Shown one piece after another: positions 31,991 to 44,610 of a stretch of DNA of 56,260 bases. How positions within the stretch are numbered: the first letter of the stretch is position 1; every line of letters begins with the position of its first letter. Where the stretch lies: assembly GCA_020628865.1 (NCBI GenBank), contig JAHDEJ010000006.1, forward strand, positions 1-56,260. Direction: 5' to 3'. Source of the DNA: Acidimicrobiales bacterium (GTDB lineage: Bacteria; Actinomycetota; Acidimicrobiia; Acidimicrobiales; SHLQ01). Below the pieces are notes generated by a model that did not search any database, was not told the DNA's origin, and worked only from the letters and a program-made list of their open reading frames with translations. The position numbers were made by a program, and so were the translations under genes.

Positions 31991-32019
31991 ATCGTAGGCT
32001 TAACCGTTTAACCCGGCAA
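31991..32019 (-). promoter_or_regulatory. Promoter of importer 1 with embedded LacI-type operator
   Basis: On the minus strand TTGCCG (32019-32014), 17 nt, TACGAT (31996-31991). The spacer contains TTAACCGTTTAA (32000-32011), a near-perfect palindrome centred on CG as in LacI-family operators. Confidence 0.65.
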
Positions 32020-32053
32020 GCATCCGGCGCTCCGAGCGCCGGGAGCCTGGTGG

Positions 32054-32082
32054 TGGACCCCCATGGCTGCGGGTTCTAGGTT
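32054..32082 (+). promoter_or_regulatory. Candidate promoter of the ATPase 2/lacZ transcript
   Basis: TGGACC (32054-32059), 17 nt, TAGGTT (32077-32082). It is 27 nt before the ATG, which has its own GGGGGAG ribosome-binding site. Confidence 0.45.
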
Positions 32083-32109
32083 GGGACTCGTTCCACGAGG
32101 GGGAGAGAC

Positions 32110-36257
<4,148 letters not shown>

Positions 36258-36269
36258 CCGTGCGGCCGA

Positions 36270-38387
36270 TCAGTCGGCCGACAGGTGAATCACGATCGCG
36301 GACTCGGGGTCGAGGGCGGGCGGCTGGATGCCGATTGCCTCGAGCATTGCCCCGGAGATGTCGGTGAGGCCGGACCGGGTCCACTCGGGTTGGGCGATCG
36401 CCAACCCGACACGGGAGTCGCCGAGCAACTGCATCTCGATCCGGTAGCGAACGTCCGGCACGAGCCCCGGCAGACGAATGGGTGAGGGCACCGCATATCG
36501 GGCGATCTCCAGCTGGGCGATCGAGAGAAGCGCTTCGGTCCGGTCGGCAGACACGAACAGCAGCGCCTGTTGTGCCGGATCGGCGACGTCGGGCTGCCAG
36601 ACGGTCCCGGTGTGGATGAGGTTCCGGTGCCGTTTGTGGACCTCGATGATCTCGGCCAGCTGGCGGCGTTCCTCATCCGTGGCGTCGAGCAGGTTCCATT
36701 CGATGCCGAAGGACGCAAACATCGCCGTGGTCGCCCGGAATCCGAGGCCGTGTCGGCGGCCGGACGTGTGGCTCTGCCCCGGGCCGACGTGTGCGCCCAT
36801 CAGCTCGGGCGGGAAGACCCGCAGGAATCCGCTCTGGATGCGCTGCCGCTCGAGGGCGTCGTTGCTGTCGCTGGTCCATACCCGGTCGGTGCGCTCGAGG
36901 ATGCCGAAGTCGGCTCGGCCGCCGCCGGACGAGCACGACTCGATCGTTACCGTTGGATGGCGAACTCGAAGTTCATCGATCAGCCGCCAGTTCGCGATCG
37001 TCTGCGCCCGAGCGGCGGCTCGGGCACCCGACCCGGCCTGTGTGAGGTCGCGGTTCATGTCCCACTTCACGTACGAGACGTCGTGGTCGGCGAGGAGGCG
37101 ATCGAGATGGCCGAGGATCCGGTCGAAGACCTCGGGCCGCGTGAGATCGAGGACGAGCTGGTTGCGGCCGGTGATCGGATCGTGGCCGGGGTCCTGCATG
37201 GCCCACTCGGGATGCTCACGAAACAGGTCGGAATCGGGATTGACCATCTCGGGTTCGACCCAGATGCCGAATTCGAGCCCGAGGCCCGTCACGTGGTCGA
37301 TGAGCGGGGTCAGGCCATTGGGCCAGACCGTCTCGTCGACCCACCAGTCTCCGAGGCCGGCACGATCGTGGCGGCGCCCGTGGAACCACCCGTCGTCGAG
37401 CACATAGCGTTCGGCGCCGACCTCGGCGGCACGATCCGCAAGTGCTTTGAGCGTCTCGAGGTCGTGGTCGAAGTACACGGCCTCCCACGTGTTGAGGTGG
37501 ATCGGCCGTGAGCCGGACGGGGGAGTGTGGCCCGGCCGCGCCCGAAGGTGGCGATGGAACGCCTGGCTGACGCCGTCGACTCCGGCGTCGCTGGCGGCGA
37601 TGTAGAGCCAGGGCGTCGTCAGATCCGTCGCCGGTGCAATGCGCCCCTCGTCACCCTGAAACAGCTCGCCGAGCTGCATGACGCGACGGCCGTCGGTGAG
37701 CACCTCCGCTCGGGTGGCGGCGTTGCCCGACCAGCCCAGGTGCAGCCCCCAGACCTCTCCGGTCTGGTTGGTGAATCCGTTGGTACCCGCAAAGAGCGTC
37801 GGTGGACGATCGTGCGAGGTCCGTCCCCGACGGTTTGCGATTTCGGTTGCGCCCACGCGCAAGGGGATGTCGACGTGGTGGAACTCATGCACCCACCGGC
37901 CTTCGGGCACACGAAGGGTGCCGAAGCGGTGGGGAACGGGGACGGTCAGGGCGATGCGTTCGGCCACCCAGTCTCGTTCGCCCTCGTTGAGGATCGAGGC
38001 TCGGCAGCGCAGCACGCCATACGGATCGAGCTCGATCTCCGTGGTGAGGAGCAGCCCGGCGACGGCATCACGGGCCCGGACGACCAGACGGTTGTCGATG
38101 CGTTCCTCATCGAGGAACGTGACCCGCGGCGACCAGCCGGAACCGTCGTCGGCCCGGCCGGTGAGGCCCGGAAGGCCGGGCCAGCCCTCTCCCTCTTCCG
38201 GAAGGAGCGTGGCCGGCGCCTCGACGTCCAGCGCGGCGTTCGGCACGGAGCGTTCCCGCAACGCCTCGAGGCCGCCGGCGCCGCCGGCGAAGGCGCGTCC
38301 GAAGTGGACGATCTCGGGTGCGCCGGTGCGCGTTTCGACGATGAGAAGACGCGACGCGTCTTCCGTCATCAGCTCATGCAGGGTCAT
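36270..38387 (-). CDS. GH36 alpha-galactosidase
   Basis: 705 residues of the GH36/GH-D clan: N-terminal beta-supersandwich (1-290), catalytic TIM barrel (about 300-620), C-terminal beta domain. The nucleophile Asp is in YVKWDMNRDL, and the acid/base Asp in the SDSNDALERQRIQ segment (DxxR type). FGIWVEPEMVNPDSDLF and ESCSSGGGRADFG are diagnostic. It is cytoplasmic (no signal peptide) and hydrolyses alpha-galactosides such as melibiose or raffinose. It is the last gene of the binding protein 2-FG-GAP-GH36 operon, 6 bp after the FG-GAP stop. Confidence 0.95.
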   Translation of the reverse strand: MTLHELMTEDASRLLIVETRTGAPEIVHFGRAFAGGAGGLEALRERSVPNAALDVEAPATLLPEEGEGWPGLPGLTGRADDGSGWSPRVTFLDEERIDNRLVVRARDAVAGLLLTTEIELDPYGVLRCRASILNEGERDWVAERIALTVPVPHRFGTLRVPEGRWVHEFHHVDIPLRVGATEIANRRGRTSHDRPPTLFAGTNGFTNQTGEVWGLHLGWSGNAATRAEVLTDGRRVMQLGELFQGDEGRIAPATDLTTPWLYIAASDAGVDGVSQAFHRHLRARPGHTPPSGSRPIHLNTWEAVYFDHDLETLKALADRAAEVGAERYVLDDGWFHGRRHDRAGLGDWWVDETVWPNGLTPLIDHVTGLGLEFGIWVEPEMVNPDSDLFREHPEWAMQDPGHDPITGRNQLVLDLTRPEVFDRILGHLDRLLADHDVSYVKWDMNRDLTQAGSGARAAARAQTIANWRLIDELRVRHPTVTIESCSSGGGRADFGILERTDRVWTSDSNDALERQRIQSGFLRVFPPELMGAHVGPGQSHTSGRRHGLGFRATTAMFASFGIEWNLLDATDEERRQLAEIIEVHKRHRNLIHTGTVWQPDVADPAQQALLFVSADRTEALLSIAQLEIARYAVPSPIRLPGLVPDVRYRIEMQLLGDSRVGLAIAQPEWTRSGLTDISGAMLEAIGIQPPALDPESAIVIHLSAD

Positions 38388-38393
38388 TGCAGC

Positions 38394-40049
38394 TCATTTC
38401 TCGCCGGTACGGGTCACCACGACGTGATGTGCGGTTGGTTGGTCATCGATTGTCGTCACTCGGCCGTCCGGCCAGGTGATGGTGAGGTCGACGGTGGTCA
38501 CCGATCCGAGGCCGACGTGGGCCTCCGAAGGATCGGACGACAGATAGCCCCGGCTTGAGGTGATGGCGCGACGCCGGGTGACGTCGTCGACGGTCGCGTC
38601 GATCGTGGAGCCGAGTGCGGTCGGGTTGCCGGTCCCTTGCCACACGAGGGCAACGGTGAGGGAGACGCCGCCACACAACCGGTTCTCGAACAACCGCGAG
38701 GGCTCGTCGAGGTTGTTGACGACGACATCGAGGTCGCCATCGGCATCCAGATCGGCGAAGGCGACGCCGCGTCCGCCCGCCGGATCGTCCAGCCCCCATT
38801 CGGGGATCGGCGAGAACCCGGAACCGCCGCGGAATGCGCGGTTCTCCTCGACCAGGCGGGCGTCGGGGAGGAAGTCGAAGAGCTGGTCGCTGCGCATCCC
38901 GGTGGCCACGTACAGATCCTGGGCACCGTCGTTGTCGAGGTCGCCGAACAACCCGGACCAGGACCAGCCCGTGGCGTCCACCCCGAACCCCGGGGCCATG
39001 TTCTCCCAGCCATCGTCGGAGGCGGAGAGAAGAACGTTCTCCGGGGTCTGGATGTCGTCGACCACCGGTGCGGCGGCAAGGTCGGCTTCGACCTCCCGAT
39101 AGCGGTCGTCGGGAGCAGCGGGCTTCATGTCGGTCGAGAAGATCTCGGTGGTGCCGTCGTTGTCGATGTCGGCGGCGTCGAGCGACATGGTGCTGTACGA
39201 CGTCGTGGTGAACGGTTCGGACCGTTCGAAGCCGTCGTCGGTGGCCAGCCAGATCTGATCGGGCGTCGCGAGATCGTTGCCCACCATGATGTCGGTCCGG
39301 CCGTCGCCGTTGAGGTCGGGGGTGATGAGCGCAAGGGCCTGCGCAGACTCGGCGAGTCGGTCGACGCGGAATGTGTCGTCGTCCTGACGCTCGTGGAGCA
39401 CCACGCCGGTGTTGCTCCCGAGCACCGGGCTGTTCCGAAGGAGTGTCAGTTCGGCGTTGTACGACCCGGTGACGAGGTCGAGGTCGCCGTCTCCACCAAG
39501 GTCCGACCATGCCATCGAATACGTGGCGGCATCCACCCCGTCGAGCCGTGTGCGCTCGAAGCCGTCGAGCTCGCCGGTTCCCGGGTTCGTGAACACGACC
39601 GGAGGACCGATGCCGGTGGTCAGGACGACATCCGTCCAGCCGTCGCCGTCGGTGTCGACGGTGGCCACGCCACGAAATCGGCCGACCTGGAACGGCCGGG
39701 CCACGAAAGAGAGTTCACCGGTGTTCTCGAGAATGTTGGAGTCACCCGAGAGGTTGGGGAGCACCAGGTCGAGGTCGCCGTCGGCATCGAGATCCGCAAC
39801 GCCGACCCCGGCCCCGGTGCCGTCGAACGTGGAGGCGGTGTTCCCGGGGCCCGACGTGAGGTGGGGCAGATCGTGCGCAACGAAGTCGCCGGTGCAGACG
39901 CCGGTGGCGTGGGGCGTGGAAGAAACGTCGGCGGCGATCGTCGAGGCGGCGGAACCACACGCCGCCGCCGTGATGGCGAGCAGCGCCATCATCGCCAAAA
40001 CGCGGAACGGGTCCCGCCTCCATCGAACGATGGAGGCGAGACCCGTCAT
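38394..40049 (-). CDS. Secreted FG-GAP/VCBS-repeat lipoprotein with ASPIC/UnbV-like C-terminus
   Basis: 551 residues. The signal peptide ends in ITAAAC (lipobox; Cys about 31). Six to seven FG-GAP/VCBS repeats follow, each with a DxDxDGxxD-type calcium loop (VADLDADGDLDLV, VDTDGDGWTDVV, TPDLNGDGRTDIM, ADIDNDGTTEIF, FGDLDNDGAQDLY, FADLDADGDLDVV), forming a beta-propeller. The C-terminal 90 residues resemble the ASPIC/UnbV domain of CRTAC1-like proteins. Its place between binding protein and GH36 in a galactoside operon suggests glycan binding at the surface. The function is otherwise unknown. Codons 2-15 can form a strong hairpin. Confidence 0.85.
   Translation of the reverse strand: MTGLASIVRWRRDPFRVLAMMALLAITAAACGSAASTIAADVSSTPHATGVCTGDFVAHDLPHLTSGPGNTASTFDGTGAGVGVADLDADGDLDLVLPNLSGDSNILENTGELSFVARPFQVGRFRGVATVDTDGDGWTDVVLTTGIGPPVVFTNPGTGELDGFERTRLDGVDAATYSMAWSDLGGDGDLDLVTGSYNAELTLLRNSPVLGSNTGVVLHERQDDDTFRVDRLAESAQALALITPDLNGDGRTDIMVGNDLATPDQIWLATDDGFERSEPFTTTSYSTMSLDAADIDNDGTTEIFSTDMKPAAPDDRYREVEADLAAAPVVDDIQTPENVLLSASDDGWENMAPGFGVDATGWSWSGLFGDLDNDGAQDLYVATGMRSDQLFDFLPDARLVEENRAFRGGSGFSPIPEWGLDDPAGGRGVAFADLDADGDLDVVVNNLDEPSRLFENRLCGGVSLTVALVWQGTGNPTALGSTIDATVDDVTRRRAITSSRGYLSSDPSEAHVGLGSVTTVDLTITWPDGRVTTIDDQPTAHHVVVTRTGEK
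40007..40046 (-). terminator. Strong hairpin after binding-protein 2, inside the next gene's start
   Basis: About 17 bp of stem with one mismatch and a 4-nt loop (CATCGAACGATG at the tip), beginning 25 nt past the binding-protein stop. GTTTTGG follows on the minus strand. It could limit read-through or protect the upstream mRNA. Confidence 0.45.
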
Positions 40050-40070
40050 GTCGCGTGAGTGTCTCTCAGA

Positions 40071-41483
40071 TCAGCCGGCGAGTGCAGCGTTGACCTCTTC
40101 GGCCGCAGCCGGAAGGAGGTCAGCAGCCTTGCCCTCACCACGGAGCACCTGCTCCATGACCGGGCCGACGGCATCTTCGATGCGCGAGCCGGAGTCGGTG
40201 ATCGGGAAGAGGAACGTGGTGTTGTTGTCCACGTGGGTGGTGAAGGCCGACACGTCCACGCCGTTGGCCGCGTGGGCCTCCTGCGCAACTGCGGTGGCCG
40301 ACGGGATCGCCGGGAACACGACGGCGCCGCCGCCGACAACTTCCTGGCAGGCCGGGGAGGCCATGTACTTGACCCATTCCCAAGCGGCGTCGGGGTTCTC
40401 GGCGGACTGCGTGATCGAGTCAGCAAGACCGTTGAACATCGAGGCGCGGTCGCCGGACGGGCCGACGGGGGTCGGGGCGTACACGACGGGGACCTCGGTG
40501 GCGTCACCCGACAGGGTCGAGATCATCCAGGAACCGTTGGTCTGGGACGCGGCCTGGCCGGTCTGGAACATCGTGGTGCCACCGAGGGACTGAACGTCTT
40601 CGATGGGCGTGATGTAGCCGGCTTCGATCCAGTCGGCGAACCACTGGATGGTCTCGGCGAGTGCCGGGTCGTCGTAGTTGGCCGAGTCGGCCCACACGCC
40701 GTCGACGGCGGTCCAGCCGTTGGAGGCGGCGAAGGCGGAGAAGGTCGTCTGACCGAAGGCACCGAAGTTGCCCTCGAGGCCGAAGCCGTACACGGCGACG
40801 TTCGAGCCGTCGAAGCCGTCCTCGTTGCCGCGGACGCCGTTGGCGTCGACGGTCATGGCCTGGATGAGCTCACCGAAGGTGCCGCCGTCCTGGGGGTTCC
40901 AGGTGGCGTTGTTGAAGTCGTCGATCGAGAGACCGGCGTCGGTCATCATGTCCTCGTTGAGGACCACGGCAATGGTGTCCCAGTCCTTCGGGAGGCCGAA
41001 GCGCTCACCGTCGGGGGAGGTCCACAGTTCGGCGAGACCCGGGAAGTAGTTGCCCACGTCCACGCCGTCGCGCTCGACGAAGTCGTTGAGGGAGACGAGC
41101 ACGCCGCTCTCCACGAACTCCGGGTAGCGGGCGAGGTGATCGGTGAAGACGTCAGGAGCGGTGTCCGAAGCGAACGCAGCGGTGAGGCCGTCCCAGTAGT
41201 CGCCCCAGCCGAACTGGCTGATGGTCACGGTGATGTTCGGGTTCTCGGCCGTGAAGGCCGTGGCGCACTCTTCGTAGAACGGCTGCTGGTTGCCGTCCCA
41301 GAGCCAGTAGTCGAGGGCAACGGCTTCGCCGCTGTCCTCCATCGCGTCACCGTCACCGGAATCGGTGGACTCGGCCGCGTCGCCGGAGTCGCTCGCTGTG
41401 TCGTCGGAATCGCTGCCGCAAGCTGCGGCAACCAGACCGAATACCAGCAGGAGAGCCAAAAGGCTTCGCCAGGATTTCATCAT
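40071..41483 (-). CDS. Sugar-binding lipoprotein (importer 2)
   Basis: 470 residues. A Sec signal peptide (MMKSWRSLLALLLVFGLVAAACG) ends in a lipobox (AAAC), followed by a long Asp/Ser/Glu-rich linker (25-55) and a family 1 solute-binding fold (WLWDGNQQPFYEECATAFTAENP, DVFTDHLARYPEF, AWEWVKYMASPACQE). GGAGGGG precedes the ATG pair at 41483/41480. It heads the operon with the FG-GAP protein and GH36, so an alpha-galactoside ligand is likely. In contrast to binding protein 1 it uses Sec and not Tat. Confidence 0.92.
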   Translation of the reverse strand: MMKSWRSLLALLLVFGLVAAACGSDSDDTASDSGDAAESTDSGDGDAMEDSGEAVALDYWLWDGNQQPFYEECATAFTAENPNITVTISQFGWGDYWDGLTAAFASDTAPDVFTDHLARYPEFVESGVLVSLNDFVERDGVDVGNYFPGLAELWTSPDGERFGLPKDWDTIAVVLNEDMMTDAGLSIDDFNNATWNPQDGGTFGELIQAMTVDANGVRGNEDGFDGSNVAVYGFGLEGNFGAFGQTTFSAFAASNGWTAVDGVWADSANYDDPALAETIQWFADWIEAGYITPIEDVQSLGGTTMFQTGQAASQTNGSWMISTLSGDATEVPVVYAPTPVGPSGDRASMFNGLADSITQSAENPDAAWEWVKYMASPACQEVVGGGAVVFPAIPSATAVAQEAHAANGVDVSAFTTHVDNNTTFLFPITDSGSRIEDAVGPVMEQVLRGEGKAADLLPAAAEEVNAALAG

Positions 41484-41554
41484 TGGATTTCCCCTCCAAG
41501 GGTTGTCAGACGTACGGGCACAGCAGTGCCAGAAAGCGTTGGTATCAGCATAGA

Positions 41555-41570
41555 CACACAAAGCCGAACG
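41555..41570 (-). promoter_or_regulatory. DeoR-type operator candidate, copy 1
   Basis: CACACAAAGCCGAACG, upstream of binding protein 2. The same 16-mer with one change recurs at 44440-44455 before the importer 2 permeases. Confidence 0.55.
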
Positions 41571-41605
41571 TTTAGTGTCAGTGGCGGCGGAATTAATGTG
41601 CGAAT

Positions 41606-41653
41606 TTGACAGCTATTTGGTCGATGATGTTATCTTTGTCGGGAGTTCGACAA
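41606..41653 (+). promoter_or_regulatory. deoR-type gene promoter with overlapping operator
   Basis: TTGACA (41606-41611), 18 nt, TTATCT (41630-41635), then at the expected start point the inverted repeat TTGTCG, 6 nt, CGACAA (41636-41653). The arrangement fits autorepression. Confidence 0.55.
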
Positions 41654-41666
41654 GATTCGGGGTGCT

Positions 41667-42512
41667 GTGGGAGAAAATCGATCGACCGGGAGAATGCTTG
41701 CCGCCCGACGCCAGGAACTGATCCTTCGCCAGGTCGAGCGTCAGGGCAGCGCCCGAGTGCGGGAGCTGAGCGAGCTCCTCGGTGTCTCCCCGATGACGAT
41801 TCGGCGCGACATCGACGCGCTGGCCGACGACGGCCGGCTCGCCCGTGTGCACGGCGGCGCCGCCGCAACCCGCGAACCGCTCGAGGCAGCCAGCGCCGAC
41901 GAGCCGGGATTCGCCATCAAGTCCCGCCGGCAGTTCGTGGAGAAGGTGGGCATCGCCCGACGGGCCGCGGCCATGATCAAACCGGGTTCTGCCGTGGGAA
42001 TCACGGCAGGAACGACCACTGCGCAGCTCGCCGGTGAACTCGCCGACATCGCGGACCTGCTCGTGGTCACGAACTCGCTTGCAGCCACGTCGATCCTGCA
42101 CCAGTCCCGCCGCAACGACCTGACCGTCCTGGTCACCGGCGGCACGCCGACGCCCTCCGAGGCGTTGGTCGGGCCGATGGCAGAAGCTGCGCTGGCCACC
42201 CTGCACCTCGACCAACTCTTCATGGGCGTCCATGGCATGGGGGAGCGGGCGGGCTTCAGCTCCCCGAACATGCTCGAAGCACAGACGCTGCGTGCGTTCG
42301 TGCATTCGGCCGAGGAGGTCGTGGTCCTCGCCGACCACACGAAGTGGGGAATGACCGGGCTCTCCAGCATCGGAGAGTTGAGCGCCGCCGACATCGTCAT
42401 CACCGACGACGGCATCTCCGACGCTGCACTCACGGCGCTCGAGAGCGAGGTCGAAACCGTCATCGTGGCCGAGCAGGGCGTTGGCGCCCCGCTCGACGGG
42501 TCGACTACTTGA
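41667..42512 (+). CDS. DeoR-family transcriptional regulator
   Basis: 281 residues. The DeoR winged helix-turn-helix is at about 14-65 (LAARRQELILRQVERQGSARV, LLGVSPMTIRRDIDALADDGRLARVHGGA). The sugar-phosphate effector domain follows (GITAGTTTAQLA, VVTNSLAA, TGGTPTPSEALVGPMAE, VHGMGERAGFSSPNMLEAQ, LADHTKWG). It starts at a GTG. It is divergent from binding protein 2 and convergent (8-bp overlap) with the importer 2 permeases, both of which carry the shared CACACAAAG-type site. It is therefore the likely repressor of importer 2, released by a phosphorylated galactose derivative. Confidence 0.92.
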   Translation: MGENRSTGRMLAARRQELILRQVERQGSARVRELSELLGVSPMTIRRDIDALADDGRLARVHGGAAATREPLEAASADEPGFAIKSRRQFVEKVGIARRAAAMIKPGSAVGITAGTTTAQLAGELADIADLLVVTNSLAATSILHQSRRNDLTVLVTGGTPTPSEALVGPMAEAALATLHLDQLFMGVHGMGERAGFSSPNMLEAQTLRAFVHSAEEVVVLADHTKWGMTGLSSIGELSAADIVITDDGISDAALTALESEVETVIVAEQGVGAPLDGSTT

Positions 42513-43431
42513 TGCCGCTGAAGCGGATGCTGTCGACGATCCGCTTGCCGAAGAAGAGGTAGATGATGATCACGGGCAGCGCCGCCATGAGCGTTCCCGT
42601 CATCAGGCCCGACCAATCCGGCGAACTTCCCGGCTGCTGGGTGGTGAACACGCCGAGTGCGACCGTGAGCGGCTGTACGTCCGGATCGCGGGCAATCACC
42701 AACGGCCAGAGGAACTCGTTCCAGGCCGTGACGTAGGTGAGGATCCCGAGCGTGATCATCTGGGGCGACGCAATCGGGAGAATGACCGATCGGAAGATGC
42801 GGAAGTGGCTCGCGCCGTCGATCAGTGCAGCCTCTTCGAGCGACCGGTTGATGCTGAGGAAGAACTGTCGGAGGAAGAAGACGGCGAATGGGGTCATGAG
42901 CGCAAACGGCGCGACCACGCCCTGGAAGGTGTTGATCCAGCCGAGGTCGCGCATCAGGATCAGGTTGGGGATCAGGATGAAGATCGGCGGAATCATCAGC
43001 CCGCTCAGGTAGACGAAGAAGATCTTGTCCCGGCCGGCGAACCGGAGGCGGGCGAAGGCGTACGCCGCCATCGCACTGAAGAAGACCTGGCCGACGGCGA
43101 TGGTCGTGGCGATGATCACGCTGTTGCGAAGCGCCAGGAGGTAGTCGAACGATGCCGAGTTCTGGCGGCCGGAGGCGGCCTGGATCTCGGCCTCGGACGC
43201 CAGCCCCAGGATTCGCTTGAAGTTCACGCCGGTGAATTCCGGCGGGAGCAGGCCCTGGCTGCCCGAGAACAACGCCGGGTTGGTCGAGAGCGCAGTTCGG
43301 ATCGTCCAGTAGAACGGGAAGAGCGTGGCGATGAGCAGGAGCGCAATGAGGCTCCACGCCGTGGCCTTGCCCATTCGGGCACGTGGGGTCATGTTCGAAC
43401 GACCCGCCATGTCGGAAAGCTGTGTGGTCAT
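42505..43431 (-). CDS. CUT1 ABC permease, MalG type (importer 2)
   Basis: 308 residues, six membrane segments. The EAA loop is INRSLEEAALIDGASHFRIFRSVILPIASPQM (about 195-226). The ATG at 43431 overlaps the stop of the MalF-type gene (ATGA). Its 3' end overlaps that of deoR by 8 bp on the opposite strand. It forms the channel of importer 2 with the upstream permease. Confidence 0.92.
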   Translation of the reverse strand: MTTQLSDMAGRSNMTPRARMGKATAWSLIALLLIATLFPFYWTIRTALSTNPALFSGSQGLLPPEFTGVNFKRILGLASEAEIQAASGRQNSASFDYLLALRNSVIIATTIAVGQVFFSAMAAYAFARLRFAGRDKIFFVYLSGLMIPPIFILIPNLILMRDLGWINTFQGVVAPFALMTPFAVFFLRQFFLSINRSLEEAALIDGASHFRIFRSVILPIASPQMITLGILTYVTAWNEFLWPLVIARDPDVQPLTVALGVFTTQQPGSSPDWSGLMTGTLMAALPVIIIYLFFGKRIVDSIRFSGIK

Positions 43432-44360
43432 GATGCGAGGTCCGATTCTCCGGCCCGCAGCAGGCGAAGCTGCACGGCGGTGGTGAGCATGAGGATGACG
43501 AAGAGCACGACGGCGATGGCCGCCGCATAGCCGGTGTCGTTGAACCGGAACATGTTCTCGTAGATGTAGAGGTAGATCACGCGGCTCGAGTTGACCGGGC
43601 CGCCGGGCTGGCCGCCGAAGCCGCCGGTTGCGACCTGGACGGTGTCGAACACCTGGAAGGACCCGATGACGGTGACGACGAGGACCAGAGCGAGGACCGG
43701 CCGCATGAGGGGAATCGTGATCTTGCGGAGCATCTGCATTTCGGTTGCGCCGTCGAGGGCCGCAGCTTCGTAGAGGGTCTTCGGGATGGTCTGGAGGCCG
43801 GCGAAGATCAGCAGCGCCGTGTAGCCCATGTGGCGCCAGGTGTTGATGCCGGCGATGGTCGGGATCACCGAGCCGGTTCCGACGAGAAAGTCCGACTCGA
43901 GGCCGAACCAGCCGAGGAAGGTGTTCAACACCCCGAGGTTGGGATCGAGCAGCCAGACGAACACGAGGGCGACCACCACGTTCGGGATGAGCCAGGGGAG
44001 GAGTACGACGCCTCGGATGAAGGCGGACTTGGTGACCCGGTCCATCATCACGGCGATCAGGATGGCGAGAATCGTCTGGCTCACGATGTTGAGGAAGACG
44101 TACCACCCGGTGATTCGCATCGAATCCCAGAACTGATCGTCGCTGATGAGGGTTCGGTAGTTCTCGGCGCCGATGTACTCGCCCTCGTTGGCGAGCAGGT
44201 TCCAGTCGGTGAAGCTGATCCAGATACCGCGGAACATGGGGAAGAGGTAGAAGACGACGAAGCCGATGGCGCTCGGCAGCAGGAACCAGAAGGCGACCTT
44301 CCAGCCGCCGTATTGGTTCAGTGATCGTCGGCTCTGGATTGCTCCGGCCGTGTCTGACAC
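43428..44360 (-). CDS. CUT1 ABC permease, MalF type (importer 2)
   Basis: 310 residues, six membrane segments. The EAA loop is PKTLYEAAALDGATEMQMLRKITIPLMRPVL. It is the first gene of the importer 2 permease pair; its own control region (44361-44610) carries the second CACACAAAG-type site and diverges from the FtsX-type exporter gene. The binding protein is encoded separately on the other side of deoR, so importer 2 is split into two co-regulated transcripts. Confidence 0.92.
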   Translation of the reverse strand: MSDTAGAIQSRRSLNQYGGWKVAFWFLLPSAIGFVVFYLFPMFRGIWISFTDWNLLANEGEYIGAENYRTLISDDQFWDSMRITGWYVFLNIVSQTILAILIAVMMDRVTKSAFIRGVVLLPWLIPNVVVALVFVWLLDPNLGVLNTFLGWFGLESDFLVGTGSVIPTIAGINTWRHMGYTALLIFAGLQTIPKTLYEAAALDGATEMQMLRKITIPLMRPVLALVLVVTVIGSFQVFDTVQVATGGFGGQPGGPVNSSRVIYLYIYENMFRFNDTGYAAAIAVVLFVILMLTTAVQLRLLRAGESDLAS

Positions 44361-44439
44361 CGCTTCCTCCCCCGGTCTGCGCCTTTTCCCGCGCTGTGCT
44401 CCGACGTTCCCATCCCAGATCGGATGCTGTCAAACAGAC

Positions 44440-44455
44440 CACACAAAGACGAACG
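44440..44455 (-). promoter_or_regulatory. DeoR-type operator candidate, copy 2
   Basis: CACACAAAGACGAACG, one base different from the copy before binding protein 2. TTGACA on the minus strand (44433-44428) is close by. A related GTTTCTGTTCGTC lies at about 44474. Confidence 0.55.
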
Positions 44456-44610
44456 GCCATCGGTCCATGAATGAGCGTTTCTGTTCGTCAACCGGGCGAA
44501 TACGGGAGAGTTTCCGCTCATCGATGGCCAGAGCGGCCACAGTGTGCGGAACTTCGAACAGGAAAATTTCGATGTGCGAAGACCGGGATTCGGTGTCCTA
44601 CCATCGCGTC

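Noticed and set aside
42505-44460. A 651-codon minus-strand frame spanning both importer 2 permeases
   Set aside because: Only its last 308 codons are the MalG-type permease; the rest is an Arg/His-rich shadow of the MalF-type gene.
44266-44610. 115-codon N-terminal extension of the FtsX-like permease
   Set aside because: It overlaps the start of the divergent permease gene and its control region; the hydrophobic N-terminus begins at 44611, preceded by a -10-like box.
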